From: Fibrobacterota bacterium
GTDB taxonomy: Bacteria > Fibrobacterota > Chitinivibrionia > Chitinivibrionales > FEN-1185
Assembly: GCA_003165595.1 (NCBI GenBank)
Contig: PLWQ01000040.1
Span: forward strand, 1 to 64,000
Direction: 5' to 3'
Length of the DNA: 64,000 bases
Positions 17,416-27,376 of this stretch are shown in pieces. The notes under the pieces were generated by a model, which saw only the letters and a program-made list of their open reading frames with translations, was not told the origin of the DNA and ran no database searches. Position numbers and translations under genes: made by a program. Within the stretch, counting starts at the first letter, position 1. Each line of letters opens with the position of its first letter.

Positions 17416-19125
17416 CTATTCTTGCTCGATTATCTTTATCGGGCACAATTGATTTTTCCTACATATGCCATCTGGAGAAAATCTTCTTCCAGCGACATCA
17501 TAATAGCCTCTAGCGATGTGCCTCGTGACTGACGCGGGTCTTAGCAATATATGTTGATAGGGGAGAAGCTTTACGCTTGCCGTAAAGAAAGAATCTGCGG
17601 TAACTGGCACGTACGCTTTTAAATAGGATGCAGGTATCAAAGAATCCAACCAGTCGTCAGTCGCGTTCTTAAATGGCCCTATGTAACTCGGAATGGTGAC
17701 GTTCTTTAGGTAGGTGTGCGCTACATTTATGCCGCAGGTTTGAATGGTTTGATTCCCGTTAGTCACAAAGGCGGCATTAAGGCGGGATTCTTGCGAGTTG
17801 GAAAAAAGGGAGCCGGTAGTAGATGCGAAATTGACTTGAGGGACTGCGAAACCGTTTAGCGAATCAATGGAGAATTGGTCCATTTTGTACCCAATTATCA
17901 TGACCTTATCTGATTTCATAAAGGGATAAAATAAGTTTCTGCCAATATGCACCGTGCTCAAATCAATTTGCTTGATTTTCCAATCCCCGTCGCTGCGCAG
18001 TTCTTCAATTGGAAATGAGCCTTCGGCTGTCGGCATAGCAAAAAAGACATTGTTGTACATGTAACTGTACGGATGAAGCTTGAGTGTCCCATTTGTGTCG
18101 ACGTTGTAGCTCTCCACCAAATCACTCGTGTTGTTGTTATGATTCAATGTTAAGGAACTTCTTACAAAAAGATTGTTATATGCATAGATATAGAAGGGCT
18201 CTCTTTTTGAGGCGGATCTTTCACCTTCGTCAATTTCCATATTTTGAAAGATATTGCAATATACCTGCAAAAAGTCCTGCCCAAGAATGATTGATGAGGA
18301 TGAATTGCAAATGAAATTGTGGTGGATTTTGTCTCCGCACGCGCAGTCGCTCATATCTTGTCCCGTATTATCCTTGCAAAGAAACTGCGCGTTCTTGTAA
18401 TGAATATTTCTTACCGCCCCTCGCAGATAATTGTAACAAATTTCATTCCGCATTAATGCGATATTCGTGTCAATTTGTGCCGGATTTGAATAGTAGTCGC
18501 CAAAAAACTTGATGTTCTCATTGCCATTATTGATGAGCCAGCACTTTCTTATCAAATTGTTTTGTGCTGCACCATCCGAATTATAGAGGGTAATTCCTCC
18601 GCCGACATATTCGTTGCCTGGTGGTTGTGCAGGATTATCATGAACGTATAACTCCTGAAAAGTCATATGACGAGCATTTGCAATGCTTATGCAGCCACCG
18701 GATATTTCAAACCTTAGGAAATTCCAATATTGGGACCCGGAAACAGCACGATATTGCAGTGTACCTTTAATAATTGCCCATTCACCGGGATAAGACATCA
18801 AATATCCTTGTTGTTGCAAGGTGTATTTTCTATAGTCAATAAAATTAAGAGACTCTGTGTAGGTTCCGGCCCGCATTTGAATGGTATCGCCAGGAATCGA
18901 GGCGACAAATGCATTGAACAGGGTGTTGTACGCCCTGTTTAGGCCGCCAGTAGCGGCCCGTTTTGAGGGATTATAGGTTCTGGTGCCGTAAGCGGTGTCA
19001 AGAAATTCATACCAGCTTAGGATTGTGTCGATTGGGAGATTTGTCAATTTATTGTCAACAAAGACTATTCGGGCGTTGGCACCTACGCATACCAACACCA
19101 GCAGGAAGAAGAGTTTGCGAGACAT
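17416..19125 (-). CDS. Secreted right-handed beta-helix protein, paralog 1
   Basis: The 569-residue protein has a signal peptide (LFFLLVLVCVGANA) and a body of parallel beta-helix repeats, seen as repeated short strands with Asn ladders (NNLIRKCWLINNGNENIKF, HHNFICNSSSSI, YAYNNLFVRSSLTLNHNNN). This fold is shared by pectate lyases, alginate epimerases and NosD-like proteins. I cannot pick out a catalytic set. It is closely similar to the protein at 19757-21319 along nearly its full length. Unlike that copy, it has a ~45-residue C-terminal extension (GYYDVAGRRFSPDGICR) resembling a shortened type IX sorting tail. A role in cutting or binding the EPS is inferred from location. Confidence 0.7.
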   Translation of the reverse strand: MSRKLFFLLVLVCVGANARIVFVDNKLTNLPIDTILSWYEFLDTAYGTRTYNPSKRAATGGLNRAYNTLFNAFVASIPGDTIQMRAGTYTESLNFIDYRKYTLQQQGYLMSYPGEWAIIKGTLQYRAVSGSQYWNFLRFEISGGCISIANARHMTFQELYVHDNPAQPPGNEYVGGGITLYNSDGAAQNNLIRKCWLINNGNENIKFFGDYYSNPAQIDTNIALMRNEICYNYLRGAVRNIHYKNAQFLCKDNTGQDMSDCACGDKIHHNFICNSSSSIILGQDFLQVYCNIFQNMEIDEGERSASKREPFYIYAYNNLFVRSSLTLNHNNNTSDLVESYNVDTNGTLKLHPYSYMYNNVFFAMPTAEGSFPIEELRSDGDWKIKQIDLSTVHIGRNLFYPFMKSDKVMIIGYKMDQFSIDSLNGFAVPQVNFASTTGSLFSNSQESRLNAAFVTNGNQTIQTCGINVAHTYLKNVTIPSYIGPFKNATDDWLDSLIPASYLKAYVPVTADSFFTASVKLLPYQHILLRPASVTRHIARGYYDVAGRRFSPDGICRKNQLCPIKIIEQE

Positions 19126-19756
19126 GATGTTCTCCGATGTTATTGTATTCTATCCCAAGGTGTTTTCCTCACATCCAATGCGTGATAATCTGATAATACT
19201 ATCAAGGAGGCACAAAGATCAAATAGAATATCCTGCGTCTCCGAGAAGGCTCACTTCCATCCGATTTTGAGGCGAAGCGTCCAGCGACGAATTAACCACC
19301 ACCGAAATAGCGGAAGTGATACTATTTATTATGGGTTTTCCTTTTCTTCTCCGAGAATTGCAGATTTCTCATATGAACCAATTTTCTTAGTCGAGAGCAC
19401 GAAATCATCATAATAGGGGTTTTTGGGTCTTGGGTGATCCATGGTTCGAATAGCTATCGAGCATCACTTCAGGATGGTTTTGCCGCCAGTCTTCACACTC
19501 ACCTACAATAGCATTTGCAAAAGCTCCAATAAAATAAAGCAGGCAAGCAAGGTGCAAAATGACAAATATGTTGCAATTTGGTTCTCTTCTCAAATCAAAG
19601 CAGACTTCCACTTTCGAGCCAAAAGAACGTACCGGTTATGAATCGGTCCGTCCCTTATGGGAATTTCATCAGGTCCAGGATTTCAAAAGGAAGAATAACC
19701 AACTTCCTCACCGCAAACAACAATTGGCAAAACAGGGATCAGGAAATCCGATAACG
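19126..19756. other. Non-coding gap between the beta-helix paralogs
   Basis: About 630 bases without a convincing gene. Short frames on both strands have no recognisable protein sense and lack ribosome sites. It is AT-rich. Part may be remains of the duplication that gave the two paralogs. Confidence 0.5.
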
Positions 19757-21319
19757 CTAAGGTTTTGCCCCAGAAATAGCAAATGAATCAAGCGAAATCG
19801 GAACATGCTTTCTTAGGCCTAATTGAGGAATTAATGAATCCAACCAATCGTTGTTTGCGTCTTTGAAGGGTCCTATATACCCGGGGACTGCAACGTTCTT
19901 TAAATAGGTGTGCGCAACATTTATTCCGCAGGTCTGAATAGTTTGATTCCCATCAACAGAAAAAGACGAGTTAAGATGAGATTCTTGCGACGAGGAGAAA
20001 AGCGTACCTGAACTGGATGCGAAGTTTGTTTGAGGAAAGGCGAAATGACCAACGGAATAAACGGAAAATTGGTCCATTTTATACCCGATAATAATGCACC
20101 AATCAGTTTTCAAAAAGGGATAAAACAAATTTCTACCAATATGAACCGTGCTTAGATCGATTTGGTTTACGTTCCATTCCCCATCGCTCCGCAGTATCTC
20201 AATAGGAAACGTGCCCTCGACTGTTGGCATATCAAAAAAGATATTGTTATACACATAACTATACGGATGGAGCTTAAACGTTCCTTTTGTGTCGACAAAA
20301 TAGCTTTCTGATCTATCGCTCGCATTATTATTGTGATTGATTGTTAACGAGCTTCTAACAAAGAGATTATTGTAAATATAGACATAAAATGGTTCTCTTT
20401 TCCCAGCATATCTCTCACCGTTTTCAATTTGGAGGTCCTGAAATATATTGGAATAAATTTGCATGAAATCTTGCCCGAAAAAGATTGGTTCAGATGAATT
20501 CCTTATTAAATTATGATGAATCTTATCTCCACATCCGGAATTACTCATATCCGACCCATTATTATCTTTACAAAGAAATTGTAGATTCTTATAATGAATA
20601 GTTCTTGTTGCGCCTTGCAAATAGTTATAGCATATTTCATTATGCATTAAAGCCAATTTATTATCAATCAAGGTCGGGTTTGAATAATAATCGCCAAACA
20701 ATTTAATATTTGCATTTCCATTGTTTGTCAACCAGCAATTCTTAATTAAGTTGTCTTGAGCGGCACCATCTGAATTGTATAATGTAATTCCTCCTCCAAA
20801 ATATTCTCTTCCAGGAGGTTGCACGGGATTATCATGAATATACAATTCCTGAAAAGACATGTGTCTTGGATTCGCAACACTAATACATCCTCCAGATATT
20901 TCGAAGTCTTGAAAATTTAAGTATTGGGATCCGTAAATACCACGATATTGAAGGGTGCCTTTGATTATAGCCCATTCTCCCGGATAGGACATCAAATAGC
21001 CTTGTTTTCTTTGTGAAAACTTTCGATAATCAATAAAATCAAAAGACTCTTCATATGTGCCGGCCCGCATTTGGATTGTGTCGCCAGGAACCACACAAAT
21101 AAATGCATGGAAAAGAGAATTGTAGGCTCTTTTTGTTCCGCCGATTGAGGTTCGTTTGGAAGGATTATATGTTCTAGTGCCATAGGCCGTATCAAGAAAT
21201 TTATACCAACTAAGAATGGTATCAACTGGAAGGTGTGATAATGTATTGTCAACATACACGACTGTTCCATTTGCTGCAAATACTAATGCTAAGAGAATTG
21301 ACAATAGTTTAGGCAACAT
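19757..21319 (-). CDS. Secreted right-handed beta-helix protein, paralog 2
   Basis: The 520-residue protein has a signal peptide (LPKLLSILLALVFAANG) and the same beta-helix body as its neighbour: VYVDNTLSHLPVDTILSWY, MSYPGEWAIIKGTLQYRG, GGGITLYNSDGAAQDNLI and TIQTCGINVAHTYLKNV all have close matches there. It ends at DSFAISGAKP, without the C-terminal tail of the other copy. The two could therefore go to different places, or this one could have lost its sorting signal. Codon use is more AT-rich than in the neighbour. The ATG follows AGGAATTC. Confidence 0.7.
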   Translation of the reverse strand: MLPKLLSILLALVFAANGTVVYVDNTLSHLPVDTILSWYKFLDTAYGTRTYNPSKRTSIGGTKRAYNSLFHAFICVVPGDTIQMRAGTYEESFDFIDYRKFSQRKQGYLMSYPGEWAIIKGTLQYRGIYGSQYLNFQDFEISGGCISVANPRHMSFQELYIHDNPVQPPGREYFGGGITLYNSDGAAQDNLIKNCWLTNNGNANIKLFGDYYSNPTLIDNKLALMHNEICYNYLQGATRTIHYKNLQFLCKDNNGSDMSNSGCGDKIHHNLIRNSSEPIFFGQDFMQIYSNIFQDLQIENGERYAGKREPFYVYIYNNLFVRSSLTINHNNNASDRSESYFVDTKGTFKLHPYSYVYNNIFFDMPTVEGTFPIEILRSDGEWNVNQIDLSTVHIGRNLFYPFLKTDWCIIIGYKMDQFSVYSVGHFAFPQTNFASSSGTLFSSSQESHLNSSFSVDGNQTIQTCGINVAHTYLKNVAVPGYIGPFKDANNDWLDSLIPQLGLRKHVPISLDSFAISGAKP

Positions 21320-21586
21320 GAATTCCTCAAAAGAGTAATTGTCAGGCTATTTCCCAAAAGCCTCTAATAGAGAATTGCGAAAATAGCGTAAATTCCGACT
21401 GGAAAGAACGACAAAAAACGAAGACTGGACGACCAAAGTGCAGGTGCGGGAGAAAGAACCTTTTGTCCGGAAAGTGCCCTATCGCCAGGGTTAATGGTGA
21501 CACAAACCAAAGAACGTCGAGGCATATACCTAAACATTGGGGCTTAGGTATGCGGTCGTAACCAACATGAATCGTAAGAAAAAAGG

Positions 21587-22897
21587 TCATTTCTTGCATT
21601 TTGAAATGAAATCGTAATCTTTTACAAATAGATCTGAACAAGATTCATCTTTCAGTTTCAAAGATGGCGAATTTACCTTTTCCAAAATGTCACACGTCCA
21701 AGACCCGTTTGTCTCTAAACTGACGCACTTAATCTTATCATTCAATATTCTAGTTGATATCGCTGAGCCTGTTGTTTTCAAAACATATTCGCGCGGTCGA
21801 AAGCGGCCATAGTTTTCGAGCATGAATTCTATGTTTCTATGCAGATTCCCAAAGGAAGATAAAATGCCAGTTTGACCATTGATCTTCTCGCCTGTCCCAC
21901 CCTTGTTCCTATCATATACTATCGCTGGGACGTTAAGAAACAATCCTTCTGGAATAGCCTTATTTCCACCTTCCTTTGATGTCAGTAAAATCTGCATCTT
22001 TGCCTGGATTAAAAGAGTCATTACGTCAGCATGGGCAAGATTTTCCCTTAGATCCAATGTAATATTGGACTTCTTTCCCAATAGTTCAGAGTACTCATTA
22101 AGAATATCCTCTTTGGTTCGCCCACCCCATGGAAATCCAATTAGAAGTAGAGTGATTTCTCGTTGAATTCTTCTTAACGCCTTGAAAAGTACACGATGGT
22201 TTTTCAGCTTACCCCAATGTGCCACCATTGCAACATCATACGGTTTCTGAAAAGTGGCATTTGGTTGAAAAAGTGTTGGATCAACCCAGTCTCCAGAACC
22301 AAGCTTTATCGGACGAATATTACAATGCAATCTCTCCAAAAAAAAGTAATCCTTCTGCTCAGGAGTTTGAACAAAAACAGAATTTGTGCTATCCCAATAC
22401 ATTAAATAGCAAGGGTCACAGGACCCGGACCAGCTCATTTCAAAAACGAGATAGTATCTTTCAATTATTTTGGGGATATTATAAATTGTAAAGAGAGCTT
22501 CAAAAACCTCGCCGTATTTCAAAATGATAACGCCCTTTTCATTTTCCTTGAAGCTTTTCACCACCAGCATGTTCCACATGACATCATGTTTCTTACCCTC
22601 GCCAGAGCCAAAGTCGTCTCTTATTCTAATATATTCGCGACTATTTTGAAACCATTCAACCATTAAGTTTCGTTTCTCTTTATTGCAAATCCGAATAATA
22701 TTAGCAATTGAATGAAAGGCAATTTCACGAAAAGGGAAAATGTCAACTACTCTATACAATCTGCAAACCTCCGAAAATTGCCGATATTTTTGTCGGGTAG
22801 ACCAAAACCAGAACAATCGAAGAATAACTACTGTGCCTAGAATATAGCGGAAAAAGCTGTATTCAATCAATTGCCGAATAAGAAGCCTAATAGACAT
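21587..22897 (-). CDS. Divergent glycosyltransferase with N-terminal membrane segment
   Basis: The ~436-residue protein has a GT-B-like C-terminal half: VAMVAHWGKLKNHRVLFKAL (start of the second Rossmann domain), ITLLLIGFPWGG, ILLTSKEGGNKAIPEGLFLN in place of the EX7E motif, and PAIVYDRNKGGTGEKING. The N-terminus is hydrophobic. ATG at 22897 is chosen because it lies one base after the stop of the upstream gene; the longer frame to 22987 would overlap it heavily. The acceptor is unknown. The gene is AT-rich like its neighbours. Confidence 0.7.
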   Translation of the reverse strand: MSIRLLIRQLIEYSFFRYILGTVVILRLFWFWSTRQKYRQFSEVCRLYRVVDIFPFREIAFHSIANIIRICNKEKRNLMVEWFQNSREYIRIRDDFGSGEGKKHDVMWNMLVVKSFKENEKGVIILKYGEVFEALFTIYNIPKIIERYYLVFEMSWSGSCDPCYLMYWDSTNSVFVQTPEQKDYFFLERLHCNIRPIKLGSGDWVDPTLFQPNATFQKPYDVAMVAHWGKLKNHRVLFKALRRIQREITLLLIGFPWGGRTKEDILNEYSELLGKKSNITLDLRENLAHADVMTLLIQAKMQILLTSKEGGNKAIPEGLFLNVPAIVYDRNKGGTGEKINGQTGILSSFGNLHRNIEFMLENYGRFRPREYVLKTTGSAISTRILNDKIKCVSLETNGSWTCDILEKVNSPSLKLKDESCSDLFVKDYDFISKCKK

Positions 22898-22898
22898 G

Positions 22899-24068
22899 TC
22901 AATTAGCAACCAAATTGTCAAGCATGGAAATGTACTTGGAAAGAAAGATGTCTTCCGAAAGATGGTTTTGTACATAATCATAACCATTGGCGGCCAAGGA
23001 AGAACACCTATCTTTATCTGACAATAGTTCCTTCATTTTCTCAAATAATTCCTTATCATCTCCTGCGCTAAAAAGCAATCCATTAAAATCATGTTTCACA
23101 ACGGAGGGAATGCCCCCAACCCGGGAAGCTATAATCGGCTTCCGGCAGGCCATTGCCTCCAACAAAACTCTACCCATTGCTTCTGTCCTAGAGGCCAGAA
23201 CGAAAAGAGAGCAATTTAGAATCAGAGATATCGCCTCAGGATGTTCAACCGGCTGGTTTAACTCTATTGCAGGATGATTATTGGCAAGCCCTTCAAAATA
23301 TTCCCTTCCGCTCGGGCACCAGCCGTGTACTTTCAACCTATAATCCGGAAATAAGGGCGATAATTTAATAAATGCATTAATCAGAGTATCAACGCCCTTC
23401 AAATACCATGGATATCCTAGGGTCAAAATGTATTTACTATCTCCAGATTGGAGATGCACCATTTTTGAAATTGGAACATAATCATGAAATGACTTAATAA
23501 TAGTATCCGGTGAAATGCTGACATTATAACAGTCAATTTGCGTCGGGTAAAGCAACTTGATTGCAGAGACTCTCTTTAAGGAAAATCTAATTAAATATCT
23601 TCCAATCATTTCTTTGAACAATTCAACCTGAGTAGGACCGGATGGTCGTTCGAAACGGAAAGCGGAATCGAAATTGCCGTTAATTTCTAAAAGCGATTTA
23701 CGTTTAAAAATTGTTGCCAGAATAATAGCGATGACCGCGGTTTGGAAGGGGGAACGCGCTATTATTATATTGATAAATCTAAATTTCCATAGCAATTCCA
23801 TTGCTTTAACAAGCATACGAAAAGTATTTATGGCATTTGAAATAATCTTGAACTTGAAAATGTTTCCTTTGCTGAATGCAAAAAAGTAATGAACGATTTT
23901 CCCGGTTGATATAGGAACAAGATATTTTCTATTGTCTGTACTACCTATTGAAAATCCCTCCAATTTGCTGCCAAGAAAAGTGAATTTCTCATAATATTGG
24001 TAACCTGGCTCGGGAACTCTTTTACCTGTACTAAGAAAAAGTACAACTGCTTTCACAAAATGCCTCAA
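22899..24068 (-). CDS. Glycosyltransferase, GT4 family
   Basis: The 389-residue enzyme has the classical GT4 C-terminal domain: ILTLGYPWYLKGVDTLINAF, FVLASRTEAMGRVLLEAMAC with the two Glu of EX7E, KPIIASRVGGIPSVV and FNGLLFSAGDD. The start is poorly supported: it is TTG at 24068 with no visible ribosome site, and an internal GTG four codons in is possible. The stop is one base before the ATG of the following glycosyltransferase. It starts four bases after the flippase stop, so the three genes are one operon. Confidence 0.85.
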   Translation of the reverse strand: MRHFVKAVVLFLSTGKRVPEPGYQYYEKFTFLGSKLEGFSIGSTDNRKYLVPISTGKIVHYFFAFSKGNIFKFKIISNAINTFRMLVKAMELLWKFRFINIIIARSPFQTAVIAIILATIFKRKSLLEINGNFDSAFRFERPSGPTQVELFKEMIGRYLIRFSLKRVSAIKLLYPTQIDCYNVSISPDTIIKSFHDYVPISKMVHLQSGDSKYILTLGYPWYLKGVDTLINAFIKLSPLFPDYRLKVHGWCPSGREYFEGLANNHPAIELNQPVEHPEAISLILNCSLFVLASRTEAMGRVLLEAMACRKPIIASRVGGIPSVVKHDFNGLLFSAGDDKELFEKMKELLSDKDRCSSLAANGYDYVQNHLSEDIFLSKYISMLDNLVAN

Positions 24069-24072
24069 AATA

Positions 24073-25521
24073 TTATTTGTTGAATATCATCTTTTTGACC
24101 TTAAGAAGGGATGTTTTGTCAATTAATGCAATAATTCCAATATAAACAAAACCGCCAATAAGAATCTTTGTGGACAAAGCAATGAATTTCATATTGGCAT
24201 AATGTGACAAACTAAATGGAATTAATTCAGCAAGTAATACAGCAATACCCATAACTACTACAGCAATTACAGATGGCCTTAATACAGTCAAATAGGACGC
24301 AATACTAATCTTAAGCTTGCTTAAAGTATGAAGTACTTGTAAGATTGCCAGAACAAAATAGATAGTAAACCAAGGTATTAAGATTGTCTTAAACCCATAT
24401 TTTGTTGCAAAATAGAACGAGGGAACTAAGCAAATTGTCATGGAAAGGTTAAACAATAGTGTTCTTTGAGGCCTTCCTTTGGCGTTTAGAGCATAATTAT
24501 TGACGGCAATTAGCGATGTAAAGATTTGTACAAGGCATAGCCCCTTAAAAAGAAAAATCATCCCGAACCATTTTTCGTTTAAGAAAAGCCTTATAACATC
24601 TTCACCAACTAAAAAAAGCCCAATATATAATGGAAAGACTAAAATGCTAATCGACTTTATAATGTTAAGGAAGAATGCATTGAATTCCTTTTCCTGGTCC
24701 TGCAATTTGGCAAATCCAGCATAAGACACTTGATTTATAATGGTTACTATCTTGTTAGTAGGCATACTTGCCAATTCCAAAGCAAAAGAATAGAGCCCAA
24801 GTGAGCCCGCATTCCAATTCTTTCCGGCAAAAAATCTGTCGCATTTATTGTATATGTAGTAGAAAGATCCACCAACTGCGATTGTTATTCCAAATTTAAG
24901 GTAGGAAATCGATGATTTGAAGTCAAAGTGCAAGCGTGGAAACCACTTGCAGTAGTAGGAAGCAAAACACAATTTGACGAATTCTCTTATGATATGACCA
25001 CAAATAAGAGTCCAAACGCCACCGCCGGCTTTGGCAATAAGTAGCATGGATATGGAAGAAATGAACACACCGGTCATTTCAAAAAAGCCAATCTGCTTGA
25101 ATTTCAATCCCTTTTGTAATAAACTATTAGGAACAATTAAGAGCCCTGTGATAATAAATAGTATTGAAACAGCCTGAGTAATTGGGATAACTCTTGGTTC
25201 CTTAAAAATCCAGCTGGTTGGGTAGGCTGCAAATATTGCGAAGAATGCCAGCACTATTGATATCAAAACAATTAACCAGAATAGAGAAGATAGATCCTTT
25301 TCGTCAATGCTTTTGCGTTGTATTATGGCAGATCCTAATCCAAGTTCGCTGAACATCGCCGCATACCCGGTAATTACGGTTGCCATTTCCATGATGCCAT
25401 AGTCCTTAGGAGATAGAATTCTTGCAACAACGACAGTAATTGACCACGAAAACAATTGCGAACATAATTTGAAAATACCAAGCCAGCTTGCTCCTTTAAA
25501 TGCTGCTTTTTCGACCGACAT
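24073..25521 (-). CDS. Wzx-type oligosaccharide flippase (MOP superfamily)
   Basis: The ~482-residue integral membrane protein has about 12-14 hydrophobic segments. Its N-terminal region AAFKGASWLGIFKLCSQLFS and RILSPKDYGIMEMATVI is typical of WzxC/PST-type exporters. Such proteins flip the undecaprenyl-linked repeat unit to the periplasm for polymerisation. ATG at 25521 (MSVEKAAF) is chosen because the longer frame upstream reads through the acetyltransferase gene in another frame without sense. It is the only flippase in the window. Confidence 0.9.
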   Translation of the reverse strand: MSVEKAAFKGASWLGIFKLCSQLFSWSITVVVARILSPKDYGIMEMATVITGYAAMFSELGLGSAIIQRKSIDEKDLSSLFWLIVLISIVLAFFAIFAAYPTSWIFKEPRVIPITQAVSILFIITGLLIVPNSLLQKGLKFKQIGFFEMTGVFISSISMLLIAKAGGGVWTLICGHIIREFVKLCFASYYCKWFPRLHFDFKSSISYLKFGITIAVGGSFYYIYNKCDRFFAGKNWNAGSLGLYSFALELASMPTNKIVTIINQVSYAGFAKLQDQEKEFNAFFLNIIKSISILVFPLYIGLFLVGEDVIRLFLNEKWFGMIFLFKGLCLVQIFTSLIAVNNYALNAKGRPQRTLLFNLSMTICLVPSFYFATKYGFKTILIPWFTIYFVLAILQVLHTLSKLKISIASYLTVLRPSVIAVVVMGIAVLLAELIPFSLSHYANMKFIALSTKILIGGFVYIGIIALIDKTSLLKVKKMIFNK

Positions 25522-25547
25522 TCTAGTTCCCAAGTTTAAGAAATCCA

Positions 25548-25913
25548 CTACATTGCAATAAAACTGTTGTAACCTACAACGACTGAATCTGGAGGGACGG
25601 ACTTGGACACAATTGCATTTGCGCCAATTATGCTTCTTGCGCCAATTGTTATATTGCCAATTAAAACCGCGCCCGCATAAACAATGACATTGTCGCAAAC
25701 TACAGGATAAGATGATTCATCCCCGACAGTCTTTCGACCAATGGTCACATTTTGATAAATAGTTACTTTCTTGCCAATAACAACTCCGCTGGCTATTACA
25801 ATGCCAATAGGATGAGGAAAATCAACAGTGAACAAGTATCGCAGAGGAATTTCGCAGATAGTAAAAAGTTGCACAACGCTCCTAATATTCTTTAAGAAAA
25901 GCTTAAGAGTCAC
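25548..25913 (-). CDS. Serine-acetyltransferase-like hexapeptide acyltransferase
   Basis: The 121-residue protein is a left-handed beta-helix enzyme built from hexapeptide repeats (IGIVIASGVVIGKKVTI, VTIGRKTVG, VLIGNITIGARSIIGANAIV) and the closing VPPDSVVVG. It matches the C-terminal catalytic part of CysE-type enzymes but lacks their N-terminal helical domain. Short forms like this usually acetylate sugars in polysaccharide loci. The start is GTG at 25913 with AGGA eight bases upstream. It lies just upstream of the flippase. Confidence 0.8.
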   Translation of the reverse strand: MTLKLFLKNIRSVVQLFTICEIPLRYLFTVDFPHPIGIVIASGVVIGKKVTIYQNVTIGRKTVGDESSYPVVCDNVIVYAGAVLIGNITIGARSIIGANAIVSKSVPPDSVVVGYNSFIAM

Positions 25914-26089
25914 TTACTATTTCCTGTTAAACCAATTGACCCATGCATATTGAACAAGATATTCCAATAGTGAAACTAATACCTAAACTTGTGAAATAGC
26001 TTATTGCTATATTCAACTGTGAACAGATATTGAAATGCAATTCTATAATAACCACAAATTCAAGAATAGATTGCTCCTAAATAGACAAA

Positions 26090-27337
26090 TCAAGCTACGT
26101 TCAAAGGATTCTCATCTGAAAAAGGCAAAATAGACTTATTGACCAAAATTGTGGAGATGGCTATAATCCCGCAAATATACCAATAATGCGGATAATAGAG
26201 CACAGAGATAAAGCTTGCTGAAACGAAGAAGCCAGCAAGAGATGCTAATAGAGCCACGGAAAGATGTTTAATAAAAGCGCTGTTTTCCCCTTGGAAAAAT
26301 TGTGATGCATTCCTTAATCGAAAAATGTCGCGAAAATTGATAAAAAGGAGGAAAAGGTAAATAAATGTGCCGACAATTCCCGTCTCTGAAAGAAGTGTAA
26401 ACCAAAGTGAATGTGCTACCCTTCCCCACATACCACGGTGAAAATAGTCCGATTGGTAATCAGTGAATCTAACTTGAAAATTGTTTCCGCCAACTCCCAG
26501 AGGATTATGCAAAAACATTTGCCATCCTGCTTTCCAGGATTCTATTCTTTCTTTTGCGGTTCCATGTTGCGTGTCCGATGCTGTTGCTATTCTACTCCAG
26601 TATTTTTCTCCTGCAAAGAAATAGAGCGAAATTCCTACAAGTGATATTATTAATAGAGAAACCATCTTTTTCGGATTAAACAACCAGAAGATAAAAAGCA
26701 TTACAATAAGGCCTGTAAAACCACCACGGGATTTTCCAATTACATTTGCAGCAATTCCAAGAACCGCAATTGCCCCAAATAGAAATTTTTGCCAAAGGAT
26801 CTTTTGCGAAAGGAGAAGGGCGAAACAAATAGGAAGCCATGTATTGATATATAAGGAAAAATCATTTTCATCTAGAAATTGGGAGCCGGTTCCGCAACCA
26901 TGATGTCGTATGGCAAATTGTGCCTGATAGGCCATAAAAAGGACCGCGGAAAGCAGCATCGCTTTTAACCTCCTAAAAGAATCAATGCAACAGATAAATG
27001 ATAATATAAAGGGCAACATCATGAAAAGGGTTACAGCAGCATTAAATGCATAATGATGATTCACCGCAAAGGGAATCTCAAGGGTCAAAAGTATTACAAA
27101 AAGACGTATCAGACGAAGTTGAGGAATCTTCCAATTAATTAAACGGGAATTTGTTAATAAGAAGAAAATGAGGACAACCATGGTAATCATTCCAATACGC
27201 AAATAATCAAGCAACTTAATAGTGTCCTGTGGCCTTACATAATCGATGAACAGGAAGGTTATGGTTAAGACAAACCACGCGTTACTTGGCGTCGGCAGAG
27301 GTTCAGCCTCTGAGAGTTCGAATTGTTCCACGGACAT
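26090..27337 (-). CDS. O-antigen ligase/polymerase family membrane protein
   Basis: The 415-residue protein has about ten membrane segments and a Wzy_C-type signature: HNPLGVGGNNFQVRF, then a periplasmic loop ending VAHSLWFTLLSETGIVGT, with an Arg-rich loop between. The N-terminal DYVRPQD motif is shared with O-antigen-ligase-like proteins of EPS loci. It would act as the Wzy polymerase for flipped repeat units, or as a ligase. No other polymerase is present in the window, so the polymerase role is preferred. The ATG is preceded by AGAAAGCC, a weak ribosome site. Confidence 0.85.
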   Translation of the reverse strand: MSVEQFELSEAEPLPTPSNAWFVLTITFLFIDYVRPQDTIKLLDYLRIGMITMVVLIFFLLTNSRLINWKIPQLRLIRLFVILLTLEIPFAVNHHYAFNAAVTLFMMLPFILSFICCIDSFRRLKAMLLSAVLFMAYQAQFAIRHHGCGTGSQFLDENDFSLYINTWLPICFALLLSQKILWQKFLFGAIAVLGIAANVIGKSRGGFTGLIVMLFIFWLFNPKKMVSLLIISLVGISLYFFAGEKYWSRIATASDTQHGTAKERIESWKAGWQMFLHNPLGVGGNNFQVRFTDYQSDYFHRGMWGRVAHSLWFTLLSETGIVGTFIYLFLLFINFRDIFRLRNASQFFQGENSAFIKHLSVALLASLAGFFVSASFISVLYYPHYWYICGIIAISTILVNKSILPFSDENPLNVA

Positions 27338-27376
27338 GGGTTCTGGCTTTCTAAGGAATTAGAGAAAGGAAGAGAA

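Noticed and set aside
21342-21641. Possible small gene between the beta-helix and glycosyltransferase genes
   Set aside because: It overlaps the end of the glycosyltransferase gene, has no ribosome site and no recognisable sequence.
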